The notes under the pieces: generated by a model
Databases searched by the model: none
Seen by the model: the letters and a program-made list of their open reading frames with translations, nothing else
What the model was told of the DNA's origin: nothing
NCBI RefSeq assembly: GCF_022378335.1
Contig: NZ_JAIQCI010000006.1
Coordinates: forward strand, 62,001-126,000
Direction of reading: 5' to 3'
From: Croceicoccus hydrothermalis
GTDB lineage: Bacteria; Pseudomonadota; Alphaproteobacteria; Sphingomonadales; Sphingomonadaceae
Length of the DNA stretch: 64,000 bases
Shown: piece by piece, positions 56,464-64,000 of the stretch
How positions within the stretch are numbered: position 1 is the stretch's first letter
How the letters are laid out: every line of letters begins with the position of its first letter
Position numbers and translations under genes: made by a program

Positions 56464-57228
56464 TCAGATTCCGGCCCACCAGGCATAGCGGGCGCTGTCC
56501 TCCCAATATCCGCCCTTCCCGCCCGCTATGCTCGCGAAATCGGCAATCGCCTCGATTCCCGTCACGAATTTCGCGTGCTTGTAGCCCAATTGCCGCTCCA
56601 CGCGCAGACGCAAAGGCGCGCCGTGCCGTTCGGGCAGCATTTCGCCGTTCATGCGCCATGCCATGATCGTCTGCGGATGAAACGCCTCGACCAGATCGAT
56701 CGTCTCGTAATAAGGCGTATCGCCGTAATTGTCGGCGCAGCGGAACAGCACGTAACGCGCCCGCCCCCGGTCCAGCCCCGCCATGTCGAGCAGCAACTTG
56801 AGCGGCGTTCCGGTCCACGCGCCGATGGCGCTCCACCCCTCGACGCAATCGTGCTTCGTAACCTGCGTCCGGGCGGGCAGGTTCATCAGATCGCGCAGCG
56901 TGAGTTCGAACGGGCGGCGCACCAGCCCGCCGATGCGCAGCCGGTAATCGGCAAAACCATTGGCCAGCATCCGGCGATATTCGGGCGTATCGACCGTGCG
57001 CGAGCCATTGGCGCGAAACACCGGGCTGCGCTGCGACAGCGCATATTCGGGAGCCAGCGCGCGTCGGTCGGTGACGAGCCGCTGCGCATCGCGGGTGAAC
57101 CCGTCGAGCGAATAGACCACATCCGACACCGGCCCGGTTTCCAGTATCCGCTGACACCCGCCGAGCGTCGCACCCGTGCCGAGCAGCGCCGCACCGCGCG
57201 CCAGCATCCCGCGCCTCGTAACGCTCAT
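56464..57228 (-). CDS. YedY-like molybdopterin-dependent oxidoreductase
   Basis: A 254-residue sulfite-oxidase-fold protein with a Tat signal (TRRGMLARG) and a lipobox-like LGGC at 22-25. Mo-ligand Cys128 is in KHDCVEGWSAIGAW. GYWEDSARYAWWAGI closes the domain. It resembles MsrP (YedY), which repairs methionine sulfoxide in periplasmic proteins. GGAGG stands seven bases before the ATG. It overlaps the cytochrome b gene (ATGA), its likely electron donor. Substrate is not proven. Confidence 0.88.
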   Translation of the reverse strand: MSVTRRGMLARGAALLGTGATLGGCQRILETGPVSDVVYSLDGFTRDAQRLVTDRRALAPEYALSQRSPVFRANGSRTVDTPEYRRMLANGFADYRLRIGGLVRRPFELTLRDLMNLPARTQVTKHDCVEGWSAIGAWTGTPLKLLLDMAGLDRGRARYVLFRCADNYGDTPYYETIDLVEAFHPQTIMAWRMNGEMLPERHGAPLRLRVERQLGYKHAKFVTGIEAIADFASIAGGKGGYWEDSARYAWWAGI

Positions 57229-58076
57229 CGCTTTTCCTCCGGCAGGCGGAACCGCCCCGTTATCATGCTCCGCAGCTCGTTCACCGGTCCGGACAGCAGG
57301 ACCATCGCGATATGCACGATGATGAAAAGGACCAATGCGAATGCCGCGATGAAATGCACAGAGCGGGCCGATTGCCGCCCGCCGAACAGGTCGAGGATCC
57401 ATCCCCACGATGCATTCATGAACGGGCTCATGCCAAGTCCGGTCAGCACGATCGTCGGCAGGATGACGAACAGCACGGCGAGATAGCTCAGCTTCTGCAA
57501 TATGTTGTAACGCGCCGCCGCCGCACCGGTGGGAAAGCGCAGCCGTGCATGATCGCGGATGTCGCGCCCGATATGCCGGGCGCGCAATTCGCGTTTTGCG
57601 GGAAGAAGATCGCGCGCGACATGCCGGTTCGCGATGCTCCACACCATATACAGCAGCCCGGCGATGCCGAATATCCACGCGCCGAGGAAATGATAACGCC
57701 GGCCGTCGGCAAGGCTGTAGTAATTGGGCAGGGTCATCCAGTGCGGAAAGGCGCGCGTCATCGTGCGCCCCTCCTTCTCCCACACGCCGAGCATGCCGGT
57801 CGTCCGGATCGCCGCATCGCCCACGCGCAGATACCCCTCGGCCCCCGCAACGGTATCTCGCGCGCCGATCTGAAGCCACGCGCTGTCGTAATTCGCGCCG
57901 TAATGACCCCAGTAAAGCCGGGGATGCGCGTTGAAGATCATCAATCCGCTCATCAATAGCGTGAACACCGCGGCCACATTGGTCCAGTGCCACAGCCGCG
58001 TGGACAGCCGATGCCGCCGCACGATGCGTCCGCCCGCCTGCCCGCCGGGCGTTTCCACCTGTTCGGGAATTGCCAT
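57225..58076 (-). CDS. Cytochrome b561-type membrane electron donor
   Basis: A 283-residue membrane protein with four or five helices and histidines in place for haem b ([42 protein letters not shown]). It matches the cytochrome b/b6 domain family. It should pass quinol electrons to the Tat-exported molybdoenzyme, as MsrQ does for MsrP. A long periplasmic loop (about 60-115) is larger than in MsrQ. It is upstream of the molybdoenzyme and overlaps it by 4 bases; it is divergent from glcB. Confidence 0.85.
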   Translation of the reverse strand: MAIPEQVETPGGQAGGRIVRRHRLSTRLWHWTNVAAVFTLLMSGLMIFNAHPRLYWGHYGANYDSAWLQIGARDTVAGAEGYLRVGDAAIRTTGMLGVWEKEGRTMTRAFPHWMTLPNYYSLADGRRYHFLGAWIFGIAGLLYMVWSIANRHVARDLLPAKRELRARHIGRDIRDHARLRFPTGAAAARYNILQKLSYLAVLFVILPTIVLTGLGMSPFMNASWGWILDLFGGRQSARSVHFIAAFALVLFIIVHIAMVLLSGPVNELRSMITGRFRLPEEKR

Positions 58077-58257
58077 GGGGTCACCATGCCGCGCCGCCGC
58101 CCCCCTTGGCAAGCGGCATCGGCCGCGCACCGGCCCGCGGCAGGTGCAAATCTTACAAGCACGACGGCCCGCCTTTACGCAAAAGCACAAGGTCGGCGGT
58201 TTCGCCGATGCCGCCGACCCCCTACCCCCTCCGGCAACAGGCAGGAGGAGAAGGGCG

Positions 58258-60399
58258 ATGACGCAGCAGAACACGATGGAGAGAACCGGCACGAACAACG
58301 GGCGCGTACCGCGTGCCGGGCTGGACGTGGCGAAGGAGCTTGCCGAGTTCGTCGAAACCCGCGCCCTTTCCGGAACCGGCCTCGACGCCGATACCTTCTG
58401 GCAACGTTTTGCCGCAATGCTGGACGAGCTGGTGCCCGTCAACCGCGCCCTGCTCGACCGGCGCGACACGTTGCAACGGGCCATCGACGAATGGCATGCG
58501 GCCCGCAGTGGCGAGCCAATCGACACCCAGGCTTACATGCAATTTCTCCACAAGATCGGCTATCTCATTGAGGAGCCGGCACCGTTTGCCGTCGATACCC
58601 GGAACGTCGATCCGGAGATCGCGACCATGGCGGGGCCGCAACTTGTCGTGCCGGTGCTCAACGAACGGTTCGTGCTCAATGCCGCCAACGCACGCTGGGG
58701 CAGTCTGTACGATGCGTTCTATGGCACCGACGCGCTGCCCGGCACGCCGGAGCCGGGCGGGTATGACGCGGCGCGCGGCGCCAAAGTGATCGCGGCGGGG
58801 CGGGCGTTCCTCGACGAAACGGTGCCGTTGCGCACGGGGTCATGGGCCGATTGGGACGGGAGCGAACCCGCCCTGAGAAAAGGGGAATTGCGGGGGCGGC
58901 GCGGCAAAGGCTGGCTCCTGCGGCATAACGGTCTTCATATCGAGATCGTCGTCGACCGCGATCACCCCATCGGCCGGACCGACAGGGCGGGCATTGCCGA
59001 TATCGTGATGGAGGCGGCGATCACCACAATCGTCGACATGGAGGATTCGGTCGCTGCCGTCGATGCACAGGACAAGGTCGCCGCCTATGCCAACTGGCTC
59101 GGCCTGATGCGCGGCGAATTGACCGCGCATTTCCGGAAAGGCGGAAAGGATGCGAGCCGCACGCTCGCCCCCGACCGTGAATATACCGGGCTCGATGGCG
59201 CGTTCACCCTGCCCGGGCGCAGCGTGCTCTTCGTCCGCAATGTCGGCCATCTCATGACCAATCCGGCCATTCGCCTGCCCGATGGGTCCGACGTGCCCGA
59301 AGGGTTGATGGATGCCGCGATCACCGCGCTGTGCTCGCTGCACGATCTCAAACGGCTCGGCAATCCGGCCATCACGAACAGCCGCACGGGCAGCATCTAT
59401 ATCGTGAAGCCCAAGATGCACGGGCCGGAAGAAGCCGCCTTTACCAACCGCCTGTTCGACGCGGTGGAAAACATGCTGAACCTGCCGCGCCATACGATGA
59501 AGGTCGGCGTCATGGACGAGGAACGCCGGACGAGCGCCAATCTCGCCGCCTGCATCGCGGCGGTGCGCCACCGGATCGTGTTCATCAATACAGGGTTCCT
59601 CGACCGAACCGGCGATGAGATCCACACCGCAATGCACGCCGGTCCCATGGTGCCCAAGGGCGAGATGAAGGCGGCAGAGTGGATCGACGCCTATGAACGG
59701 CGCAATGTCGCCATCGGGCTTGCCTGCGGGCTCGACGGAAAGGCGCAGATCGGCAAGGGCATGTGGGCGATGCCCGATCGCATGGCCGACATGCTGGAGA
59801 CAAAGATCGCCCATCCCATGACGGGGGCGAATACCGCGTGGGTCCCCTCCCCCACCGCCGCGACCTTGCACGCCATCCATTACCACCGCGTCGACGTGTT
59901 CGCCCGGCGCGAGCAGATCGCACAGGAGGGCATCCCCCCGCTCGAAAACCTGCTTCGCGTGCCGCTGGCCGATGGGCGCAACTGGTCCGACGACGAAATC
60001 GCGCGCGAACTCGACAATAATGCGCAAGGCATCCTGGGCTATGTCGTGCGATGGATCGATCAGGGAGTCGGGTGCTCCAAGGTGCCCGACATAAACGATA
60101 TCGGCCTCATGGAGGATCGCGCCACCCTGCGCATTTCATCGCAGGCACTGGCGAATTGGCTCATGCACGGGGTATGTAGCGAGGCCGATATCGACGCCGC
60201 CCTGCGCCGCATGGCCGTAAAGGTCGATGCGCAGAACGCGGGCGATCCGTTCTACGAACCGATGGCGGGCCGCTGGGACAGCAGCCACGCCTATCGCGCC
60301 GCACGCGCGCTGATCGTCGAAGGGGCGGCGCAGCCTTCCGGCTATACCGAACCGCTGCTGCACGCATGGCGTCTGCGCAGGAAGGCAGAAGCGGCCTGA
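58258..60399 (+). CDS. glcB: Malate synthase G
   Basis: A 713-residue malate synthase G that condenses glyoxylate and acetyl-CoA to malate in the glyoxylate shunt (E. coli GlcB has 723). Signature segments are [48 protein letters not shown] and [17 protein letters not shown] eight bases upstream decides the ATG at 58258. A hairpin lies after the stop. Isocitrate lyase is not in this window. Confidence 0.97.
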   Translation: MTQQNTMERTGTNNGRVPRAGLDVAKELAEFVETRALSGTGLDADTFWQRFAAMLDELVPVNRALLDRRDTLQRAIDEWHAARSGEPIDTQAYMQFLHKIGYLIEEPAPFAVDTRNVDPEIATMAGPQLVVPVLNERFVLNAANARWGSLYDAFYGTDALPGTPEPGGYDAARGAKVIAAGRAFLDETVPLRTGSWADWDGSEPALRKGELRGRRGKGWLLRHNGLHIEIVVDRDHPIGRTDRAGIADIVMEAAITTIVDMEDSVAAVDAQDKVAAYANWLGLMRGELTAHFRKGGKDASRTLAPDREYTGLDGAFTLPGRSVLFVRNVGHLMTNPAIRLPDGSDVPEGLMDAAITALCSLHDLKRLGNPAITNSRTGSIYIVKPKMHGPEEAAFTNRLFDAVENMLNLPRHTMKVGVMDEERRTSANLAACIAAVRHRIVFINTGFLDRTGDEIHTAMHAGPMVPKGEMKAAEWIDAYERRNVAIGLACGLDGKAQIGKGMWAMPDRMADMLETKIAHPMTGANTAWVPSPTAATLHAIHYHRVDVFARREQIAQEGIPPLENLLRVPLADGRNWSDDEIARELDNNAQGILGYVVRWIDQGVGCSKVPDINDIGLMEDRATLRISSQALANWLMHGVCSEADIDAALRRMAVKVDAQNAGDPFYEPMAGRWDSSHAYRAARALIVEGAAQPSGYTEPLLHAWRLRRKAEAA

Positions 60400-60409
60400 G
60401 GCAGGACGG

Positions 60410-60443
60410 GCGCCGGTTTGCCACGCATGCGGCGAACCGGCGC
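60410..60443. terminator. Hairpin between convergent glcB and maiA
   Basis: GCGCCGGTT pairs with AACCGGCGC around a 16-base loop, just after the glcB stop and before the maiA stop. No T-tract follows on either strand, so it may act weakly or need Rho. Confidence 0.45.
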
Positions 60444-60449
60444 TATCAT

Positions 60450-61097
60450 TCAGTCGGCGTCGGGCTGGCGGTCGGGATGGGCCGCGGCAATCTGCGCATT
60501 GTTGCGGGCATGTTCGACAACGCGCATAAGCTTGGGATAGGGTGTCATGTCCACGTCGAAACGCTCGGCCGAATAGACCTGCGGCACGAGATAGCATTCG
60601 ACCATCGTCGGCGAATTGCCGAACGCGTATTTGTTGCCGTGCTTGATGACCATTTCCTCAAGCGCTTCGAAACCGCTCGCCATCCATTTGGTCACCCATG
60701 CCTTTACCGCATCGTCATCGGCGCCGAGATCGTCGCGAATGGCGTTCATCACGCGCAGGTTGTTGAGCGGATGAATGTCGCACCCGATGACCGCGCACAT
60801 CGCGCGCACCGTCGCCCGCTCGTAATGATTGGTCGGCAAAAGCGGCGGCTCGGGATAGCGTTCTTCGAGGAATTCGAGGATCGCCGGGCTTTGGGGGAGG
60901 TAATACTCCCCCTCTTCCAGCACGGGCACCAACCCTTGCGGCGCCATCGAACGATACGTTTCCAGCCTGTGCGCCCCGGTGCGCAGATCATGCGTGACCT
61001 GCCCGTATTCCAGCCTTTTGAGCTCCAGCGCGATACGCGTGCGATAGCTGGTGCCGGAACGCCAGTAACCGTGGAGGATCAGTTCGGGCGGGGTCAT
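60450..61097 (-). CDS. maiA: Maleylacetoacetate isomerase (zeta-class glutathione S-transferase)
   Basis: A 215-residue GST-fold enzyme that isomerises maleylacetoacetate to fumarylacetoacetate in tyrosine breakdown. The N-terminal domain has SGTSYRTRIAL with the zeta-class Ser motif and QSPAILEFLEE for glutathione binding. GCDIHPLNNLRV is typical of the family. GGAGA is seven bases before the ATG. The start overlaps the fahA stop (ATGA). Confidence 0.94.
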   Translation of the reverse strand: MTPPELILHGYWRSGTSYRTRIALELKRLEYGQVTHDLRTGAHRLETYRSMAPQGLVPVLEEGEYYLPQSPAILEFLEERYPEPPLLPTNHYERATVRAMCAVIGCDIHPLNNLRVMNAIRDDLGADDDAVKAWVTKWMASGFEALEEMVIKHGNKYAFGNSPTMVECYLVPQVYSAERFDVDMTPYPKLMRVVEHARNNAQIAAAHPDRQPDAD

Positions 61098-62407
61098 GCG
61101 CGTATCTCCGGTGCGGGGCCGATGACCGCGCGGCATTCGCCGAACCCGATGCGTACGGCACCATCCGTTTCGCCATAGGCACGCATGATAATCTCGTCCC
61201 CATCCTCCAGAAACGAACGCGTCTCGCCATTGGGCAGTTCGAGCGGCTGCTTGCCGCCGCGGCTGATTTCCATGAGGCTGCCCATCGTGTCGTCATCGGC
61301 GTCCGACAAGGTCCCGGTGCCCAGAAGATCGCCGGGCCTTAGGTTGCAGCCATTGACCGAGTGATGCGCGACAAGCTGCGCCGCGGTCCAGTACATCGCC
61401 GTCATCGGCCCCTTGCTCAGCCTGTGCGGTTCGGCGCCCGCGCTGCGCATGGTGGGGGTGGTCAGCAGAACCTCCATCGTGATGGCATAGGCGCCCGAAT
61501 TCTGATCCGCCTCATCGGTGAGATAGGGCAACGGCTGCGGGTCGCCATCGGGCCGGGCGGGCTGCGCCGTGCGGAACGGGGCGAGCGCATCGCCCGTCAC
61601 GATCCAGGGCGAGATCGAGCTATGGAAATTCTTGGCGAGGAAGGGACCGAGCGGCTGATACTCCCACGCCTGGAGATCGCGCGCGGACCAGTCGTTGAGG
61701 ATCGACATGCCGGCGATGTGTTCGCTCGCCTCCGCTATCGGGATCGGCTGGCCCAGATCGTTGCCCTTCCCGATCCAGATCGCCATCTCCATTTCGTAAT
61801 CGAGCCGGGCGGCCGGCCCGAAACCGGGGGTGCCGCCGTCTTCCGATGGCTTTTTCTGGCCGACCGGACGCGTGACCTCCGCGCCCGATACGCGGATCGA
61901 GGACGAGCGCCCGTGGTAGCCGATCGGCACGTGCTTGTAATTGGGCAGGAGAGGATTGTCGGGCCGGAACTGCTTCCCGATATTCATGGCGTGGTGAATG
62001 CCGGTGTAGAAATCGGTATAATCGCCGACCGTCACGGGCACATGCATGGTGCAATCGTCTGCCGCGTAAAGGTGGGGACGCACGTCGGCGGCCCGGCTCT
62101 CGTCCGTCAAAAGGCCGAACAAGCCCCGGCGCAATGCGCGCGCCGACGCCGGGCCGCAACCCAGCAGCGCGTTCAGCGTATCCTGCCCCGCCAGCTTCGC
62201 GGCCTGTACCGCATCGCCGTCGAGCAGATCGGCAACCGCCGCGATGTCCAGAATCTCATCCCCGATGGCGGCGCCGCCACGCTTCTCCTTTCCGGGCGGC
62301 GCGAAAATGCCGAGCGGCAGGTTCTGTACCGGGAAATCGGGGTGATCGTTCGCGCTCTCGACCCAGCTTTTCGCGGCGGGGTCGTGGGTGAAATCCGTAT
62401 CAGTCAT
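61094..62407 (-). CDS. fahA: Fumarylacetoacetase
   Basis: A 437-residue hydrolase that splits fumarylacetoacetate into fumarate and acetoacetate, the last tyrosine catabolic step. DYTDFYTGIHHAMNIGKQF holds the catalytic His and a metal ligand; further ligands lie in DYEMEMAIWIG and ILNDWSARDLQAWE. Length matches bacterial FahA. It overlaps the VOC gene stop (4 bases) upstream and maiA downstream. Confidence 0.96.
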   Translation of the reverse strand: MTDTDFTHDPAAKSWVESANDHPDFPVQNLPLGIFAPPGKEKRGGAAIGDEILDIAAVADLLDGDAVQAAKLAGQDTLNALLGCGPASARALRRGLFGLLTDESRAADVRPHLYAADDCTMHVPVTVGDYTDFYTGIHHAMNIGKQFRPDNPLLPNYKHVPIGYHGRSSSIRVSGAEVTRPVGQKKPSEDGGTPGFGPAARLDYEMEMAIWIGKGNDLGQPIPIAEASEHIAGMSILNDWSARDLQAWEYQPLGPFLAKNFHSSISPWIVTGDALAPFRTAQPARPDGDPQPLPYLTDEADQNSGAYAITMEVLLTTPTMRSAGAEPHRLSKGPMTAMYWTAAQLVAHHSVNGCNLRPGDLLGTGTLSDADDDTMGSLMEISRGGKQPLELPNGETRSFLEDGDEIIMRAYGETDGAVRIGFGECRAVIGPAPEIRA

Positions 62408-62952
62408 TGCTTTTCAGGTTCCTCGTGTAACCATGCGGCATGGCGGGGTGCACGCTTCGTACGCGACCATTCATCCAGCATGAGTGGAGCGACCCGTTCA
62501 AGTTCCGCATATTGTTCGTCGGTGCCGATGTTGCAGGCCAGTTCGACGCGGTGCCCGTTCGGATCGAAGAAATAGATCGATTTGAAAACGCCATGGAAAG
62601 TCGGGCCGAGCACGTCGACGCCCTCTGCCTCCAGATGGTCCTTCGCGGCGAGCAACGCGTCCATGTCGGGCACCTCGAACGCGAGATGCTGCACCCACAT
62701 GGGTGTGTTTTCATCGCGGCCCATGTCGGGCTGTCCGGGCAGTTCGAAGAAGGCCAGCACATTGCCGCCCCCGCAATCGAGGAAGACATGCATGTATGGG
62801 TCGTCTTCGCCGGTGGAGGGGACCTTGTCCTCGCTGAAAGCGCTCTTGAACCTCATGCCGAGCATGCGCTCGTACCACTCGACCGTCTCCTTCGCGTCCT
62901 TGCAGCGATAGGCGACGTGGTGAATGCGGCTGAGTTGGAATGGCGTGGTCAT
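62404..62952 (-). CDS. VOC family dioxygenase/glyoxalase-like protein of the tyrosine operon
   Basis: A 182-residue protein with two beta-alpha-beta-beta-beta units. Probable metal ligands are His12 (IHHVAYRC), His55 (MHVFLDCGG), the His in VQHLAFEV and the Glu in HRVELACN. The fold covers glyoxalases and extradiol dioxygenases. It heads the VOC-fahA-maiA operon, so an aromatic or maleyl intermediate is the likely substrate, but homogentisate dioxygenase proper is not of this fold. Confidence 0.82.
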   Translation of the reverse strand: MTTPFQLSRIHHVAYRCKDAKETVEWYERMLGMRFKSAFSEDKVPSTGEDDPYMHVFLDCGGGNVLAFFELPGQPDMGRDENTPMWVQHLAFEVPDMDALLAAKDHLEAEGVDVLGPTFHGVFKSIYFFDPNGHRVELACNIGTDEQYAELERVAPLMLDEWSRTKRAPRHAAWLHEEPEKQ

Positions 62953-63033
62953 CGTGATCCTCCTTGCCCAACGCGCCTGTGGCGAAAGGTTTCCCCGCTC
63001 GCCCGCGGCGCTCTTTGCGTCTACCGCGCTATA

Positions 63034-63047
63034 GTATCATATGAAAC
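63034..63047. promoter_or_regulatory. Near-perfect palindrome upstream of the VOC-fahA-maiA operon
   Basis: GTATCATATGAAAC is a 14-bp dyad with one mismatch, about 85 bp before the VOC start. It overlaps a -10-like TATGAT/TACTAT on the minus strand, so it could be a repressor operator for tyrosine catabolism. The regulator is not identified. Confidence 0.45.
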
Positions 63048-63070
63048 CTCTTTGCGCCATGGTCAGCGTA

Positions 63071-64000
63071 TCAGCATTCCACGACATTCACGGCCAGCCC
63101 GCCGAGCGAGGTTTCCTTGTAGATTTCCATCATGTCCTGACCGGTCTTGCGCATGGTCTCGATCACCTCGTCGAGGGTTACGCGGTGGGTCCCATCGCCG
63201 AGCAGGGCGAGCCGCGCCGCCTCCACCGCCTTGATCGAACCGACGGCATTGCGCTCGATGCACGGCACCTGCACGAGGCCCGCGACAGGATCGCAGGTCA
63301 GGCCCAGATTATGTTCCATGCCGATTTCGGCCGCGTTCTCCACCTGCATCGGCGTGCCGCCGAGCGCGGCGGCAAGCCCCGCCGCCGCCATGGAGCAGGC
63401 AACGCCGACCTCGCCCTGGCACCCGACCTCGGCGCCTGAAATGCTGGCATTTTCCTTGAACAGCGAGCCGATCGCGGCGGCGGTGAGGAGGAAATCCTCC
63501 ACCCCGCGCCGGCTCGAATTCGGGGAAAAACGCTCGTAATAACGTAGCACCGCCGGCACGATCCCGGCCGCGCCATTGGTCGGCGCGGTCACCACCTTGC
63601 CACCGGCGGCGTTCTCCTCGTTCACGGCGAGCGCCCACAGGTTGATCCAGTCGATCACGGTGAGCGGATCGGCCAGCGCGCGTTCCTGCCGTTGCATCAA
63701 CGCCTCGCGGATACAGGGGGCGCGGCGCTTCACTTTCAATCCGCCGGGCAATTCGCGAAGCTCGGTATGCATGCCGCGTTCGATGCACGCCGTCATCGCA
63801 TCGGCTATTTCGACCAGCCGCCGCCCGATCTCGTCCGGCGAACGCAGGCTTTCCTCGTTCTCGCGCACGAGATCGGCGATGCTGGTGCGGTTTTCGCGGG
63901 CCAGCGCCAGCAATTCGCGTGCGGACGAAAACGCATTCGGCACGTCGCCGGCAAGATCGACCGGCGCATTCCGGCCCACCTCGTCCTCGTGCAGGATCGC
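63071..64000 (-). CDS. sdaA: L-serine ammonia-lyase (N-terminus cut by window edge)
   Basis: L-serine dehydratase converts serine to pyruvate and ammonia using a [4Fe-4S] cluster. About 309 C-terminal residues are visible. [45 protein letters not shown] and [18 protein letters not shown] contain the substrate loop and cluster cysteines. The gene continues beyond 64000. It is upstream of the tyrosine operon on the same strand, separated by 118 bp. Confidence 0.95.
   Translation of the reverse strand, partial: AILHEDEVGRNAPVDLAGDVPNAFSSARELLALARENRTSIADLVRENEESLRSPDEIGRRLVEIADAMTACIERGMHTELRELPGGLKVKRRAPCIREALMQRQERALADPLTVIDWINLWALAVNEENAAGGKVVTAPTNGAAGIVPAVLRYYERFSPNSSRRGVEDFLLTAAAIGSLFKENASISGAEVGCQGEVGVACSMAAAGLAAALGGTPMQVENAAEIGMEHNLGLTCDPVAGLVQVPCIERNAVGSIKAVEAARLALLGDGTHRVTLDEVIETMRKTGQDMMEIYKETSLGGLAVNVVEC

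Overview
The window is a chromosomal stretch of a GC-rich alphaproteobacterium, most likely Sphingomonadales near Erythrobacter/Croceicoccus. This is inferred from the GyrA, PdhA/PdhB (lipoyl domain on E1-beta), LOV-HWE kinase and M28/BdhA proteins, the ftsB-pdhA-pdhB order, and a putative EcfG-type promoter. No phage, insertion sequence, CRISPR, rRNA or tRNA was recognised. Most of the window is a compact housekeeping backbone with small accessory modules. Both ends cut through a gene: a TPR-like protein on the left and L-serine dehydratase on the right.

Layout. 1-12 kb: exported repeat protein, gyrA, a YhhN family membrane protein, trmFO, an EF-hand protein, a squalene/phytoene synthase-like protein, pdhB-pdhA, ftsB, a crotonase-fold protein and a CsbD protein. 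12-24 kb: a signalling and surface-polysaccharide region with a LOV-HWE histidine kinase, a lone receiver, a membrane-anchored REC-Hpt protein, then a tightly overlapping five-gene operon (BcsB-like protein, GT2 synthase with a MshEN-like N-terminus, multi-TM protein, receiver with a degenerate GGDEF-like tail, outer-membrane protein). A GH113-like hydrolase and a second outer-membrane protein face it. 24-34.5 kb: apt, purU, dnaE, a small conserved protein, lolD-lolC, purF and an SDR. 34.5-44 kb: PilZ-like protein, CFA synthase-like methyltransferase, photolyase, PAP2 phosphatase, korB-korA, rppH, a TPR protein and rsmB.

44-51 kb: guaB, an M28 peptidase lipoprotein, 3-hydroxybutyrate dehydrogenase, a YpfJ-type metallopeptidase with an overlapping exported protein, and a BlaR1/BlaI pair with two textbook BlaI operators but no beta-lactamase. 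51-56.5 kb: cyclophilin, glucokinase, a divergent Ddl-like ATP-grasp ligase, an alpha/beta hydrolase and a membrane-anchored MurF-like ligase. 56.5-64 kb: a YedY-like molybdoenzyme with its cytochrome b partner, malate synthase G, and the tyrosine catabolic genes VOC-fahA-maiA, then sdaA.

Two modules look least described. One is the 14.8-22.9 kb putative c-di-GMP-responsive polysaccharide synthase locus beside a blue-light kinase. The other is the 52.8-56.5 kb trio that pairs a membrane-tethered MurF-like ligase with a Ddl-like ligase and a hydrolase. Their functions are inferred from families and context only.
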